A stretch of DNA of 64,000 nucleotides, taken from assembly GCF_900491935.1 (NCBI RefSeq), contig NZ_UEXK01000004.1:766737-830736 (forward strand), read 5' to 3'. Each line of letters begins with the position of its first letter. The first letter of the stretch is position 1. Position numbers and translations under genes: made by a program. Positions 17,528 through 28,351 of this stretch are shown here, in pieces. A model generated the notes under the pieces. That model made no database searches and had not been told where the DNA came from. It saw only the letters and a program-made list of their open reading frames with translations. This stretch comes from Klenkia terrae. GTDB lineage: Bacteria; Actinomycetota; Actinomycetes; Mycobacteriales; Geodermatophilaceae.

Positions 17528-17531
<4 letters not shown>
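17100..17531 (+). CDS. ccmE: Periplasmic haem chaperone CcmE
   Basis: A 143-residue haem chaperone with an N-terminal anchor helix (about 5-25) and an OB-fold domain. The covalent haem-binding residue is H124 in IVKHDENYRAP, matching the family HxxxY motif. This is the His-type CcmE, not the Cys variant. It receives haem from CcmC and passes it to CcmF. It overlaps ccmD and ccmF by 4 bp each (GTGA). Confidence 0.93.
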
Positions 17532-19502
<1,971 letters not shown>

Positions 19503-19510
<8 letters not shown>

Positions 19511-19982
19511 GCTGTTTCAGCGCGCAGGTGTGCTGGGCGCGATCGTCGCTCTCCTCGGTGTCGTGGTGGCCGGCCTGGTGTTCGGGAGCGGTCAGCCCCC
19601 CGACCGGGCGTACGAGCTAGAGCAGCGACTGCGCTGCCCGGTCTGCAAGTCGGTGTCCATCGCCGAGTCCATGTCGGACACGGCCGTGGCCATGCGGGCC
19701 ACCGTCAGCGAGCAGGTCGATGCTGGGCGCTCTGATCAAGAGATCGTCGCGTACTTCACCGCGCGCTACGGCGACTGGATCCTCCTCGACCCGCCGGCGG
19801 GCGGTGACACACTGTTGCTGTGGTTGATCCCACTGGGGGTCGCGGCGGTCGCGGGCGTGGTGGTCCTCACCCGCCGACGACCTGCGGACGAGCAGGGGCA
19901 GCTGGACGACGCCGACCGGCAGCGGGTCACCGAGGCCGTCGCCGGAATGCGAGCCACCGCCGAGGAGGAGGACCGACTGTGA
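19503..19982 (+). CDS. ccmH: CcmH thiol-oxidoreductase of cytochrome c maturation
   Basis: A 159-residue CcmH/CcmL protein with an N-terminal helix, the C45-P-V-C48 redox motif (LRCPVCKSVSIAES), the three-helix domain (YFTARYGDWILLDPP), and a second helix (LLLWLIPLGVAAVAGVVVL). It keeps the apocytochrome CxxCH reduced for haem attachment. It overlaps the ccmF end by 8 bp and the next gene by 4 bp. Confidence 0.93.
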
Positions 19983-20797
19983 CGGTCGACCGGTTGCGCC
20001 TGGAACAAGGGCGGGATCAGGCATTGCGCGATCTGCTCGACCTGGAGCGGCAGGTCCGCGACGGTGAACTCCCTGCCGATGTCGCCGACGGGTTGCGGCA
20101 GACCTACGAGCGGACCGCAGCCAGGGCACTCGCCCTGCTGGCCGCCCCGACGCCCGACGAGGTGGGCGCCACCTCGGTGACCGACCGGTCGTCCCGGCGG
20201 GGGCGGTTGGTTGCGTACGGCCTCGCCGTCGCCGTCGCGCTGTTCGCTGCGGTCGTGCTGCTCCCCGTCTATCTCGGGGAGCGGCCGACCGGCGGGACCG
20301 TGAGCGGCAACGAGGCACTCGGCCCGGTCGCATCTGGCGCTGATGAGGACACCGCCCCGCGGGACCTGTCCACGGTCACCAACGAGGAGATGGAGGACGT
20401 CGTCGCGCAGAAACCCGACGTGCTCGACATGCGCTTGGCACTGGCTCATCGCTACCTCGACGAGGGCGACTACCTCGCTGCCGCCCGCCATTACCTGGTC
20501 GCACTGGATCGCGAGCCCCGCAACGTCGAGGCGCAGTCACACTACGGATGGCTGCTGATGCAGGCCGGCGAGCCGGATCAGGCCTTGGAGTACGTCGACC
20601 GGGCACTCGCCCAGGACCCGCGGGCGGTGGAGGCTCTCTGGTTCAGGGCCAACATCGCGCTCTACGGCCTGTCCGATCCGGCCGGTGCGCTCACCGTGCT
20701 CGAGCAGCTCCAGCAGCGGACCGACATCGAGCCGGCAACCCGGAGTCAGGTGGAGACATTGATCGCCGAGGCCCGCGCCCAGGCCGGTAGCGGATGA
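19979..20797 (+). CDS. ccmI: CcmI-like TPR protein
   Basis: A 272-residue protein. The cytoplasmic N-terminal part (about 1-80, LEQGRDQALRDLLDLERQ...) is followed by one helix (about 82-102). An extracytoplasmic tetratricopeptide domain comes next (LALAHRYLDEGDYLAAARHY, ALDREPRNVEAQSHYGWLL, ALAQDPRAVEALW). This is the layout of CcmI/NrfG-type apocytochrome chaperones. GTG 19979 lies in the ccmH stop, and the stop overlaps the following thioredoxin-like gene. Confidence 0.85.
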   Translation: MTVDRLRLEQGRDQALRDLLDLERQVRDGELPADVADGLRQTYERTAARALALLAAPTPDEVGATSVTDRSSRRGRLVAYGLAVAVALFAAVVLLPVYLGERPTGGTVSGNEALGPVASGADEDTAPRDLSTVTNEEMEDVVAQKPDVLDMRLALAHRYLDEGDYLAAARHYLVALDREPRNVEAQSHYGWLLMQAGEPDQALEYVDRALAQDPRAVEALWFRANIALYGLSDPAGALTVLEQLQQRTDIEPATRSQVETLIAEARAQAGSG

Positions 20798-21429
20798 CGC
20801 CACCCCCACTCTCCCGCCAGCAAGATTCTTGGCGGAGGGTTCGGCTCGTGGCCCTGTCCGTCGTCGCTCTGGTGATCGGCGTGGCCGCAGTGCTGGGCAG
20901 CCGCATCCAGCAGGACCCGACCCTGGTGGACAGCCCGTTGATCGGTCGGGCCGCCGCGGATCTGACCCTCCCCGACCTCGAGGGGTCCGGTGCGGTGTCC
21001 TTGTCCGAGCTGCGCGGCCAGATCGTCGTCGTCAACTTCTGGGCCTCCTGGTGCGTGCCCTGTCGCAACGAACACCCGGTCCTCGTTGCCGCCAACGATG
21101 CCTACGCAGATGCCGGGGTCACCTTCGTCGGCGTCGACTTCCAGGACCGGCGAGAATCCGCCGTGGCGTTCCTCGACGAGCTGGGCCGCGGCGAGGGATA
21201 TCGGTACGTCGCGGACCCCGGCTCTCGGGCGGCCCTCGAGTTCGGCGTCTACGGCGTACCGGAGACGTTCTTCATCGACCGCACCGGGACGATCGTCGCC
21301 AAGATCACCGGCGAGATGGACAGCCAGCTGCTGGCCGAGGTGCTGGACGCTATTCTCGCCGGACGCGAGCCCCGCTCGTCGACAGGGGGAACGGTCCAAC
21401 CGGGCCCCGGGCAGGATCCGATCGGCTGA
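20794..21429 (+). CDS. ccmG: CcmG/ResA-type membrane-anchored thioredoxin-like protein
   Basis: A 211-residue extracytoplasmic thiol-disulfide protein with an N-terminal anchor helix (about 16-36) and a thioredoxin fold with C87-V-P-C90 in VNFWASWCVPCRNEHP. The cis-Pro loop is GVYGVPETFFIDRTG, whose GVPE matches CcmG/DsbE. It receives electrons from CcdA and reduces CcmH or apocytochrome c. It is the last gene of the nine-gene ccm operon, every junction of which overlaps. Confidence 0.9.
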   Translation: MTPPPLSRQQDSWRRVRLVALSVVALVIGVAAVLGSRIQQDPTLVDSPLIGRAAADLTLPDLEGSGAVSLSELRGQIVVVNFWASWCVPCRNEHPVLVAANDAYADAGVTFVGVDFQDRRESAVAFLDELGRGEGYRYVADPGSRAALEFGVYGVPETFFIDRTGTIVAKITGEMDSQLLAEVLDAILAGREPRSSTGGTVQPGPGQDPIG

Positions 21430-21436
21430 GCGTCGG

Positions 21437-21990
21437 TCAGCGGGCACTAGGTACGGGCAGGCTCGACTCGACCTCGGTCGGCGCGTGGACGGGCGCCGGC
21501 GTCCGGGACAACCCCACGGCCCGCCCGAGGGTGATCGCGAACACGAGGAGCTCGATCGCCGCGATTCGCCAGAAGGCGCCGGCTTGCCCGGATTCGGGCG
21601 CCCAAGGGCCCGGCGGCGGTGCCACCACGCACCGAACGCAGTGTGCCCGACGACGGCCACCAGCGCGAGGAACGAGACCTGCGAGAAGTCCGTGTTGAGG
21701 ACCTCCACCAGGAGGACCGGCAGCAGGAGAACCGCGGACTCGCCCCACGGCACAGCCGGCCAGGTCGCCCGCGGCGGCCAGGTCGCCGGCCAACCGAGCG
21801 GCCGGCAGCAGCCAGGGCACCCACTCGTCTAGGGCCGCATGTCCGCTGTCGGGAACCCGCGCGACCGACTCGACGGCGACCACCACCGCGATGCACACCG
21901 AGCCGGCAAGCAGGACCGCGACCCAGGAGAGCGGTCCGTGCCGCTGCGCCCTCGTGCCCGCTTCCCTCGATCCGCGCGGCACCGTGGCGG
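21437..21990 (-). pseudogene. Decayed CopD-family gene
   Basis: Minus-strand fragments align in order with the intact CopD at 4068-5141. An N-terminal piece (LLSWVAVLLAGSVCIAVVVA...LLPAARLAGDLAA) is followed, in another frame at about 21753-21600, by VLNTDFSQVSFLAL...FGAWWHRRRALG. After another shift comes FWRIAAIELLVFAITLGRAV and LSRTPAPV to the stop at 21437. About half the gene is missing and at least two frame changes occur. It lies directly downstream of the broken kinase. Confidence 0.7.
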
Positions 21991-22029
21991 CATCGTCCTC
22001 GACGGCGCGTCCGGGCGACCCGACCGGGG

Positions 22030-22893
22030 CGCCCCCCCAACAGGCGTTGGCGGCCTCGACGGCACCATCGTTGGCGGCCGAACCCCTGCCGCGGAAGTAC
22101 CGGTCGAAGACGCGGGGCAGCTCGCCGTCCGAGATTCCGGGGACGCCGTCCCCGTCGGTCAGCCGCACCGAGTCGGCGACGACGTCGGTGGTGACCGCCA
22201 CGCGACCACCCACCGGGATGAACTTCACCGCGTTGGTCAGCAGGTTGGTGCCCACCTGCGCCAACCTGGTCGGGTCGCCGCACACCGGCGCGGGGGCCAG
22301 CCGCAGACCCAGAGCCGGCCCCGCGTCGGTGAGGCGCGGCCCGAGGCCGCGCACGACCGACCGGACGACGTCGGCGACGTCCACGGGCGCCCGCTCCGGG
22401 GAGAACGACACCGCCTCCGCGGTGGTCGACGTCTCGAGATCCGCGACGAGGTGGCCCAGGCACAGGCTCTCCTCGTGCAGGGAGGCGACGAGCGCCGGGG
22501 TGAGGTCCAGGACGCCGTCCTGGACGGCTTCAAGCTGGCTGCGCAGAATCGCGACCGGCGTCCGCAGTTCGTGGGCGACGTCCGCGGCGAAAGACTGCCG
22601 GAGCGCCTCCTGCCGTGGGCGGACTCGGCGAGCTCGTCGAAGGCCTGGCCCAGCTGGGCCACCTCGTCCCGCCCGGTGATCGCGGCACGGCGGTCGCGGT
22701 TGCCAGCACGCAGATCCCGAGCGGCGGCGGTCAGCTCCTCCACCGGCCGGGTGACCCGGCCGGCGAGCCACAGTCCGAGTGTGGAGGCCACCACGGCGAC
22801 CACCACGCCCCCGGCAAGCAGCAGCCGGTTCACGCCGGTACGGAACTGCTGGTCGGCCACCGGGATGCTGCCCTCGGGAGTGGTGTCCACCAA
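22030..22893 (-). pseudogene. Decayed sensor histidine kinase
   Basis: The first frame (from about 22893) reads the second transmembrane helix and HAMP domain (LLLAGGVVVAVVASTLGLWL, VTRPVEELTAAARDLRAG). At about 22615 it shifts to the frame reading LRQSFAADVAHELRTPVAIL, the N box (VGTNLLTNAVKFIP) and RVFDRYFRGRGSAAN. The Gly-rich G2 box that should follow is deleted and the sensor domain is missing. The core is closely similar to the intact kinase at 1586-3031. No response regulator gene accompanies it. Confidence 0.75.
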
Positions 22894-23008
22894 GGTGGTG
22901 TACGACGGCCACTCCGCATGCCGGCGGTGACGAACATGTGAAGGTTGCCCCGCCTTCGACGACGTACCTCGGGGTCAGGTCCCGCAGGACCAGCCGCCCC
23001 CGTTCTCC

Positions 23009-23431
23009 GTGACGGTCGTGGCGATCGGCCTGGCGACCGCGGCCTGCGCCGGGGTCGAGCCGTCCACCACGACCGCCGGATCCGATTCGGCTGCAGCGGC
23101 GGACGCCGCGACGGTCATATCACTGCGGCCAGCGGACTTCGCCACCGTCCTCGCCGATGACGACGTGCTGGTCATCAATGTGCACGTGCCGGACGAGGGC
23201 TCGATCGCGGGTACGGACGTCGCCATCCCGTTCGACGAGGTCCGTCGCCGATCCGCGGAGCTGCCGCAGGACCTGGGCGCCCCGCTGGCGGTGTACTGCG
23301 AGAGCGGCCGCATGAGCGCGCAGGCGGCCGCCGACCTGCGGGACCTCGGATACACCGACGTCGTCGAGCTGCACGGCGGGATGGGCGCCTGGGCCGCCGG
23401 CGGCCGGGTGCTGCTCCCGGCCGCCGGCTGA
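23009..23431 (+). CDS. Rhodanese-domain lipoprotein
   Basis: A 140-residue secreted rhodanese-like protein. A short signal peptide ends in lipobox LATAAC. The domain from about 40 contains VLVINVHVPDEGSIAGTDVAIPF and the active loop C97-ESGRMSA, followed by AADLRDLGYTDVVELHGGMGAWAAGG. Family members carry persulfide sulfur on this Cys or act in thiol signalling. Start GTG 23009 gives an unusually short signal, so the true start may be upstream. It is convergent with the Lgt-fusion gene. Confidence 0.82.
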   Translation: MTVVAIGLATAACAGVEPSTTTAGSDSAAAADAATVISLRPADFATVLADDDVLVINVHVPDEGSIAGTDVAIPFDEVRRRSAELPQDLGAPLAVYCESGRMSAQAAADLRDLGYTDVVELHGGMGAWAAGGRVLLPAAG

Positions 23432-23445
23432 GTCCATCCCTCGCT

Positions 23446-24996
23446 TCAACTGACCAGCAGGCCGACGACCGACGCCACCAGCACCAGCCCGGTGACCATC
23501 GCGGTGATGACCCGGCCGTTCGCCGTCTTCCGCGGGACAACCCGGAGCGGGAACAGCACCTGGCGGCCGAGTGTGTAGGCCGACAGCCCGGCGAGGAAGA
23601 GCAGTCCGTCGACGGCCGGGTCCAGCAGGAGCACGGCGAGCAGGGTCAGAGTGGCGACGGTGCCCGCCATGGCGGACTCGAACAGCTGCACCGGGACCCG
23701 GCGTACGCCGACCCCCCGGTCGGAGGACCAGATCCCCCACCGCGACGCGGTCGGCAGTCCGACGCAGCAGCCGCCGAAGAAGCAGCCCAGCCGGCCGATG
23801 GTCATCCCGAGCAGGAGACCCGGTGCGGTGACGTCGAGCATGGCACCCACCGCGATGCCCGCCACCCATCCGGCCAGCACGAGGACGGAGACCGCAGCCA
23901 TGACGAATCCCTGCACCGACATGCCGGCGGTCAAGGTCCGCTTCTTCTCCGCACGGTGTGTCTGCAGGTAGTAGACCTTGGCGCCCACCAGCCCCACGAG
24001 ACCCGCCAGCAAGGACACGAGCAGGATGCGGCCGACGGGGAGGTCCCGCTGCACCCCCAGGACCCACTGGAGGATCACGGCGGCCACGAAGCCCAGGCCG
24101 ACGAGAGCGGGCCACGCGCCGATCCGGACACCGGGTGCACGGACGTTCACCACGGGCAGGAAGGCCGTCGCCCCGGAGGACGACCCCTGGGGCATCGGGA
24201 TCGGTGGGGGCGGCTGGGCCGGCGACCCGTCCGCGCCCGTCAGCACGACCGGCGTGGCGGTGACTTCCCACGTCCCCGCGGAGAGTTCGGGGACCCGGCT
24301 GGTCAGCGCCACCCGGCCGCTACCGGGTACAACTCGCTGGATCGTCCGCACGGTTTCGAAGGTGGTCTTTCCTCCTCCATTCCCTTCACCGGACACCCGG
24401 CGTCCCGTGAAGCGGACACTCACCGGATACGCGTCGCCCGCCGGTGCGGCGTCGAACCAGTACGTCATTCCCAGGCCCTGCGGCTCCATGCCCTCGACCT
24501 GGGAGCAGTTCCACGACATGACCTGGACCGGACCATCTGGCATGTCCCCGGCCAGGAAAGGTGGGCGAGCCGGAGCCAAGGACGGCGCGGTTGCAACGGC
24601 CGTCCCACCCCCCGGTTCCGTCCCTCCGGCGGGAGCTGCGACGGGCGACGGCACGCCCGCGCGCGGCGGAGCGGGCGCCTTCGCCACCGGTGCGGCAGCG
24701 GGCCGGGGGGCGGCCCCCCGCCCGGTACCCGGCTGCACTCTGAGGGACCCCGCCGCCGTCCGCGACGGAGGAAAGGCCCGGGACGGCGGCATCGGTATCG
24801 GTGGCCGGAACGCGCTCAGCGGAGAGGCAGCGCCTGCCGGCGCCTGGGTGGCCGGGTCGCTGCTCCTAGCTGGTGCGGCCTGGCCATGCACCCCGTGCAC
24901 AAGGCCTCCGTCCCCCGCGGGAGGAGCGCCCATCGCCGATGCGCCGCCCTTCCTTGAAGGGGTGCGCTTCTTGTTGCGCGAGGACTTCGCCGACAT
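23446..24996 (-). CDS. Lgt-family membrane domain fused to a long extracytoplasmic N-terminal region
   Basis: A protein of 516 residues. Residues about 1-140 are basic and then Pro/Ala-rich and disordered. About 150-290 form a beta-rich region (QVMSWNCSQVEGMEPQG, YPVSVRFTGRRVSGEG, LSAGTWEVTATPVVL) that looks like an immunoglobulin-like or sandwich domain. About 305-516 form a polytopic membrane domain with Lgt-type signature GRLGCFFGGCCVGLP near 400, followed by WGIWSSDRG and VPVQLFESA. The two adjacent Cys in GGCC are typical of divergent Lgt-like proteins rather than housekeeping Lgt. ATG 24996 has GAAGG upstream. It is 54 bp after the multicopper oxidase stop and probably co-transcribed. 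Its substrate is unknown. Confidence 0.75.
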   Translation of the reverse strand: MSAKSSRNKKRTPSRKGGASAMGAPPAGDGGLVHGVHGQAAPARSSDPATQAPAGAASPLSAFRPPIPMPPSRAFPPSRTAAGSLRVQPGTGRGAAPRPAAAPVAKAPAPPRAGVPSPVAAPAGGTEPGGGTAVATAPSLAPARPPFLAGDMPDGPVQVMSWNCSQVEGMEPQGLGMTYWFDAAPAGDAYPVSVRFTGRRVSGEGNGGGKTTFETVRTIQRVVPGSGRVALTSRVPELSAGTWEVTATPVVLTGADGSPAQPPPPIPMPQGSSSGATAFLPVVNVRAPGVRIGAWPALVGLGFVAAVILQWVLGVQRDLPVGRILLVSLLAGLVGLVGAKVYYLQTHRAEKKRTLTAGMSVQGFVMAAVSVLVLAGWVAGIAVGAMLDVTAPGLLLGMTIGRLGCFFGGCCVGLPTASRWGIWSSDRGVGVRRVPVQLFESAMAGTVATLTLLAVLLLDPAVDGLLFLAGLSAYTLGRQVLFPLRVVPRKTANGRVITAMVTGLVLVASVVGLLVS

Positions 24997-25050
24997 CGGA
25001 GTCACCTTCGGTAGCAGCGGTCAGGAGAAGACGGAAGGGACTACTCGTGC

Positions 25051-26586
25051 TCACGCGACGTAGGAGACGACGGTCATCATCCCCAGTTCGCCGTGGTAGA
25101 CGTTGTGGCAGTGGACCAGCCACTGGCCCGGGTTGTCGGCCTCGAAATCAACCGAGAGCTTCTGACCGGGCAGCACGTTGATCGTGTCCTTGCGCAGCCC
25201 GCGGCCGGCGCGGTCGGCCACGGCGAAGGTGTGCCCGTGCAGGTGCATGGGGTGGAACATCATCGACTGGTTGCTCATCACCAGCCGCACCCGCTCCCCG
25301 GCTCGGATGTCCAGCGGATCGTGGTCCGGGAACGCCTTGCCGTTGATCAGCCAGCGCCGTCCGCCATCCGCCATCTCGAGCAGCAGCTCCACGGTCCGGT
25401 CCGGGCGCCGGGCCGGCAGGGTCACTCCCTCGGTCGGTGCGAGGTCGGCGTAGCTCAGCAGCCCGCCGCCCAGTTCGGCCGGGCGCGTGTCAGCTGTTGG
25501 CGCGTCGCCGGACGCCGTCCGCAGGACGGCGAAGCCGGCGGCGTCGTCCTTGCCCTCGGGAACCGCCACGATCGGGAACGCACCGTCGCCGGCCGTGACG
25601 ACGACGTCGTACCGCTCCCCCATACCGATGATCAACGTGTCGACCTCGACGGGGCGAACCGGAAACCCGTCGGAGTGCGTAACGGTCATACGGTGGCCGC
25701 CGATGGCGAACCGGTAGGCGGTGTCCCCTGCGGAGTTGACCATGCGGAACCGGACGCGCCGCCCGGGAGCCGATGCGACGGTGAACGGCGCTGAAGCCAG
25801 GCGACCGTTGATCAGATGTCCGGGGTAGGCGACGTCGCCGGTGTCGTCCCCCAGCGGGTTCGCCGGGTCGACCGCCATGCCGCCCATGGACATGCCGCCC
25901 ATGCTCATGCCCGTGCGCCGCAGCCCGGCCAGGACATCGTCCGGGCCGGGGCCCAGTCCGTCGGTCCAGTCATCGAGGACGAGGACGACCTCCTCGTCGT
26001 AGTCGCCCGGCTCCGTCGGGTCCTCGATGATCAGCGGAGCCTGCAGCCCCCTGTCGAGCTGGACACCGACGTGCGGGTGGAAGAAATAGCTGCCGGGGTG
26101 CGGCAGGACGAAGCGGTACTCGAAGGTTTCTCCGGGCGCCACCACCGGTTGCGTCACCTCGGGGACGCCGTCCATGTCGTTGCGCAGCGCGAGGCCGTGC
26201 CAATGGACGGTGGTGGGTTCGGGCAGGTCATTGATGAGCCTGACCCGCAGCTCGTCACCGACCTTGGCGCGGATCTCCTGACCCGGCACCGTGCCGTCGT
26301 ACGCCCACGTCTGCACGGTGGCCCCGCCGAGGTCCACGGTCGCGGGCGCAGCCCGCAGCGTGCGACGCACGACCTGCCCGGTGGTCGCGCGGGCCGCCTC
26401 CGCCTCAGCGACTGCGGCCGACGACGGACCCACTGGCGACACGACCGCTCGTGGGCCGTCGCCCAAGAGCCGCACGCCCGCAAGGCCGCCTCCCAGTGCG
26501 ATGGCACCGGCACCGCCGAGTTGGAGGAAGCGCCGCCGGCTCACTCCGGTTGCGGCAGAACTCCACCGGCCAGTCGGGTGCGACAT
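25051..26586 (-). CDS. Tat-exported multicopper oxidase
   Basis: A 511-residue three-domain multicopper oxidase, likely oxidising Cu(I) to the less toxic Cu(II) outside the membrane. The Tat signal SRRRFLQLGG is at about residue 17. Type 2/3 copper ligands lie in H128-W-H130-G, FFHPHVG, HPMHLHGH and H492-C493-H494-NVYHGELGMM, with the type 1 Cys being C493. A Met-rich loop (GMSMGGMSMGGM) may be a substrate copper site as in CueO. Start ATG 26586 has AAGGAAGG upstream. It is divergent from the TlpA-like lipoprotein, with a BlaI-like site between. Confidence 0.93.
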   Translation of the reverse strand: MSHPTGRWSSAATGVSRRRFLQLGGAGAIALGGGLAGVRLLGDGPRAVVSPVGPSSAAVAEAEAARATTGQVVRRTLRAAPATVDLGGATVQTWAYDGTVPGQEIRAKVGDELRVRLINDLPEPTTVHWHGLALRNDMDGVPEVTQPVVAPGETFEYRFVLPHPGSYFFHPHVGVQLDRGLQAPLIIEDPTEPGDYDEEVVLVLDDWTDGLGPGPDDVLAGLRRTGMSMGGMSMGGMAVDPANPLGDDTGDVAYPGHLINGRLASAPFTVASAPGRRVRFRMVNSAGDTAYRFAIGGHRMTVTHSDGFPVRPVEVDTLIIGMGERYDVVVTAGDGAFPIVAVPEGKDDAAGFAVLRTASGDAPTADTRPAELGGGLLSYADLAPTEGVTLPARRPDRTVELLLEMADGGRRWLINGKAFPDHDPLDIRAGERVRLVMSNQSMMFHPMHLHGHTFAVADRAGRGLRKDTINVLPGQKLSVDFEADNPGQWLVHCHNVYHGELGMMTVVSYVA

Positions 26587-26667
26587 GCCTTCCTTCCCTT
26601 GCTCAGTGGGAGTCCGCAGGAGCCGCCGCTCCCACCGATCGGACGCTCCGCCGCGTGCAGAGTTATA

Positions 26668-26684
26668 TACTACGACAAATAGTA
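26668..26684. promoter_or_regulatory. BlaI/CopY-type operator (site C)
   Basis: TACTAC-GACAA-ATAGTA matches TACTAC-N5-GTAGTA at 11 of 12 half-site positions. A wider perfect repeat ACTACGACA ... TGTCGTAGT spans 26669-26698. The tract is AT-rich against its surroundings and is placed to control both the multicopper oxidase (start 26586) and the TlpA-like gene (start 26802). Confidence 0.65.
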
Positions 26685-26801
26685 CGTTGTGTCGTAGTTG
26701 GTCCTCATGGCGTCCACCGTGGGATGTGTCCGCCCGGCTTCGTAGGCTGGCCGGGGGCGCGAGGTGGACCGATGGACGACACCACCAGTTGTGGAGGCCG
26801 G

Positions 26802-27422
26802 ATGACGTCGCGCTGCGCCACAGGAACCCGGTTACGCCGTTCGGCCGGCGTGCTGGTGGCCGTCCTGGCCCTGAGCGGCTGCGGCGCTGCCGCGCCGTCG
26901 TCGGGCAACACCGAGCCCACCGCGGTCGCCGTCCCCGGCGACGTGGCCGGGTGCGATTCCTTCGCCGCCGACGGCCAGGGAGCGCCAAGGGGGAACACGC
27001 TCCCAACCCTGACCTTGCCGTGCCTGGTGCCCGGCGGGGACGTCGCACTCGACGACCTCGGCGACCGGCCGGTCCTGGTCAACCTGTGGGCCAGCTGGTG
27101 TTCGCCCTGCCGGGAGGAGATGCCCCTGCTGCAGGACGTGTACGAACGCTACGGCAGCCGGGTCGGCGTCCTCGGCGTGAACACGGAGGACACACCGTCG
27201 GCCGCGGCCTCACTGCTCGCCGACCTCGACGTGACCTACGCGCACGTCGTCGACCGGGACAAGAGACTGCTGAACGAGCTTGGCGTGCCCGGCCTGCCGG
27301 TGACCTTGGCCGTCGCGGCCGATGGGCGGATCCTGGACCGGCAGGTCGGTCAGGCATCGGCCGAGCGCCTCGAGGAGATGATCTCCCTGCTGGTGACGGA
27401 TGCCGCCACCTCCCCACCGTGA
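26802..27422 (+). CDS. TlpA/ResA-like thiol-disulfide lipoprotein
   Basis: A 206-residue exported lipoprotein. The signal ends in lipobox LALSGC (C27). A thioredoxin-fold domain has C100-S-P-C103 in NLWASWCSPCREEMP and cis-Pro segment LGVPGLPVTLAVAADG. Unlike the CcmG homologue it lacks the GVPE motif, so it is more likely a general reductant or copper-protein thiol partner. I choose ATG 26802, with GGAGG 4 bp upstream, over ATG 26772, because it gives a normal signal peptide. It is divergent from the multicopper oxidase. Confidence 0.88.
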   Translation: MTSRCATGTRLRRSAGVLVAVLALSGCGAAAPSSGNTEPTAVAVPGDVAGCDSFAADGQGAPRGNTLPTLTLPCLVPGGDVALDDLGDRPVLVNLWASWCSPCREEMPLLQDVYERYGSRVGVLGVNTEDTPSAAASLLADLDVTYAHVVDRDKRLLNELGVPGLPVTLAVAADGRILDRQVGQASAERLEEMISLLVTDAATSPP

Positions 27423-27549
27423 CCGCGGTCGGCGGTCCTACCTGCGCGTCTCCCGCAGGCGACTGCCACGACCGCCGAGGACGGGCGCCCACCCTGGGCA
27501 GCATGTGCCGACCCGAATGTGATGGAGACGTGGAACCAGGGACGGGACA

Positions 27550-27624
27550 GTGCGCCTGGGGCCAACCGGCCGACCACCGGGTGAGGGTGCGGGCGAAGAC
27601 GATCAGGCGAGCCTCGGCGTGCAC
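27550..27624 (-). mobile_element. Second IS481-like transposase N-terminal relic
   Basis: From GTG 27624 on the minus strand: VHAEARLIVFARTLTR, resembling the relic at 3700-3855 (SHANARLNV/FARTLIVTR). Only about 75 bp are recognisable. No catalytic domain or terminal repeats are seen, and the rest of 27423-27664 holds no gene. Confidence 0.3.
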
Positions 27625-27664
27625 CGCCAGTACGACACAGATGGACTACCTGAACGACCGAGGG

Positions 27665-28351
27665 TCAGCTGATGGTGGCCAGCAACCAGGTGACAGCTGG
27701 GTCGTCAGGTGGATGAATGGCGAGTCCGGCGGCTCGAGCCTCGAGCTGAAGGTCCCGCAGCAAGATTCTCCGTGTGGTGAAGCCGTGCGTCCAGGCTGTG
27801 CCGCGGAAGACATATCTGACGACCGCATCCAGCAGGGCGCCGTCCTCGCGCACGGCGGACACCGCAACCTGGATGTTCATGTCACCGAGGGCTTCGTCCC
27901 ACACATCCCCCGCGCTGAGGGAGTCGAACCAGACGGGCGGGTGCCACTGGACCAGAGCTCGCCCGCCCGCGGCGAGGTGGCGTGCGACGGTGAGGAGCAA
28001 CTGGTGTCGACGTCGTTCGCAGGGATTGTTGATCAGGTGACTGGCCAGCACCACGACGTCGAAGGTCGTCGGGAGATCAAGGTGCTCGATGCGGCTTCGA
28101 ACCGTCCTGGCATGGGTGACGTGGGTCAGCATCTCGGCGGAGTCATCGACTGCGACGACGCGGTGCCCCAGAAGACTCAACGGATCGGCGAGCCGTCCTG
28201 CACCGGCCCCGAGGTCGAGGATGGTGGCACCTTCCCCTGCGACGAGGTGGATGACGTGGAGGTCTTCACCGACCGGGAGCCGGCGATACACCTCGACGGC
28301 GCAGCCGTCGTCGGTGTACGCCCCCGGTCCGTTCGCCATGGATCCCGTCAC
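27665..28351 (-). CDS. Class I SAM-dependent methyltransferase
   Basis: A 228-residue methyltransferase with motif I ATILDLGAGAGRLADPL at about residues 40-56, acidic loop VVAVDDSAEML, and motif LPTTFDVVVLASHLINN. The C-terminal region has WHPPVWFDSLSAGD and the beta-strand segments usual for small-molecule methyltransferases. The substrate is unknown. Start GTG 28351 lies in the stop of the 83-residue ORF upstream (GTGA), which favours it over ATG 28339. It is the last gene of a three-gene operon with the M23 peptidase. Confidence 0.85.
   Translation of the reverse strand: MTGSMANGPGAYTDDGCAVEVYRRLPVGEDLHVIHLVAGEGATILDLGAGAGRLADPLSLLGHRVVAVDDSAEMLTHVTHARTVRSRIEHLDLPTTFDVVVLASHLINNPCERRRHQLLLTVARHLAAGGRALVQWHPPVWFDSLSAGDVWDEALGDMNIQVAVSAVREDGALLDAVVRYVFRGTAWTHGFTTRRILLRDLQLEARAAGLAIHPPDDPAVTWLLATIS

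Noticed and set aside
27920-27940. GAGTCGAACC resembling a tRNA T-arm on the reverse strand
   Set aside because: It encodes WFDSLS in the methyltransferase; no cloverleaf can be formed around it.
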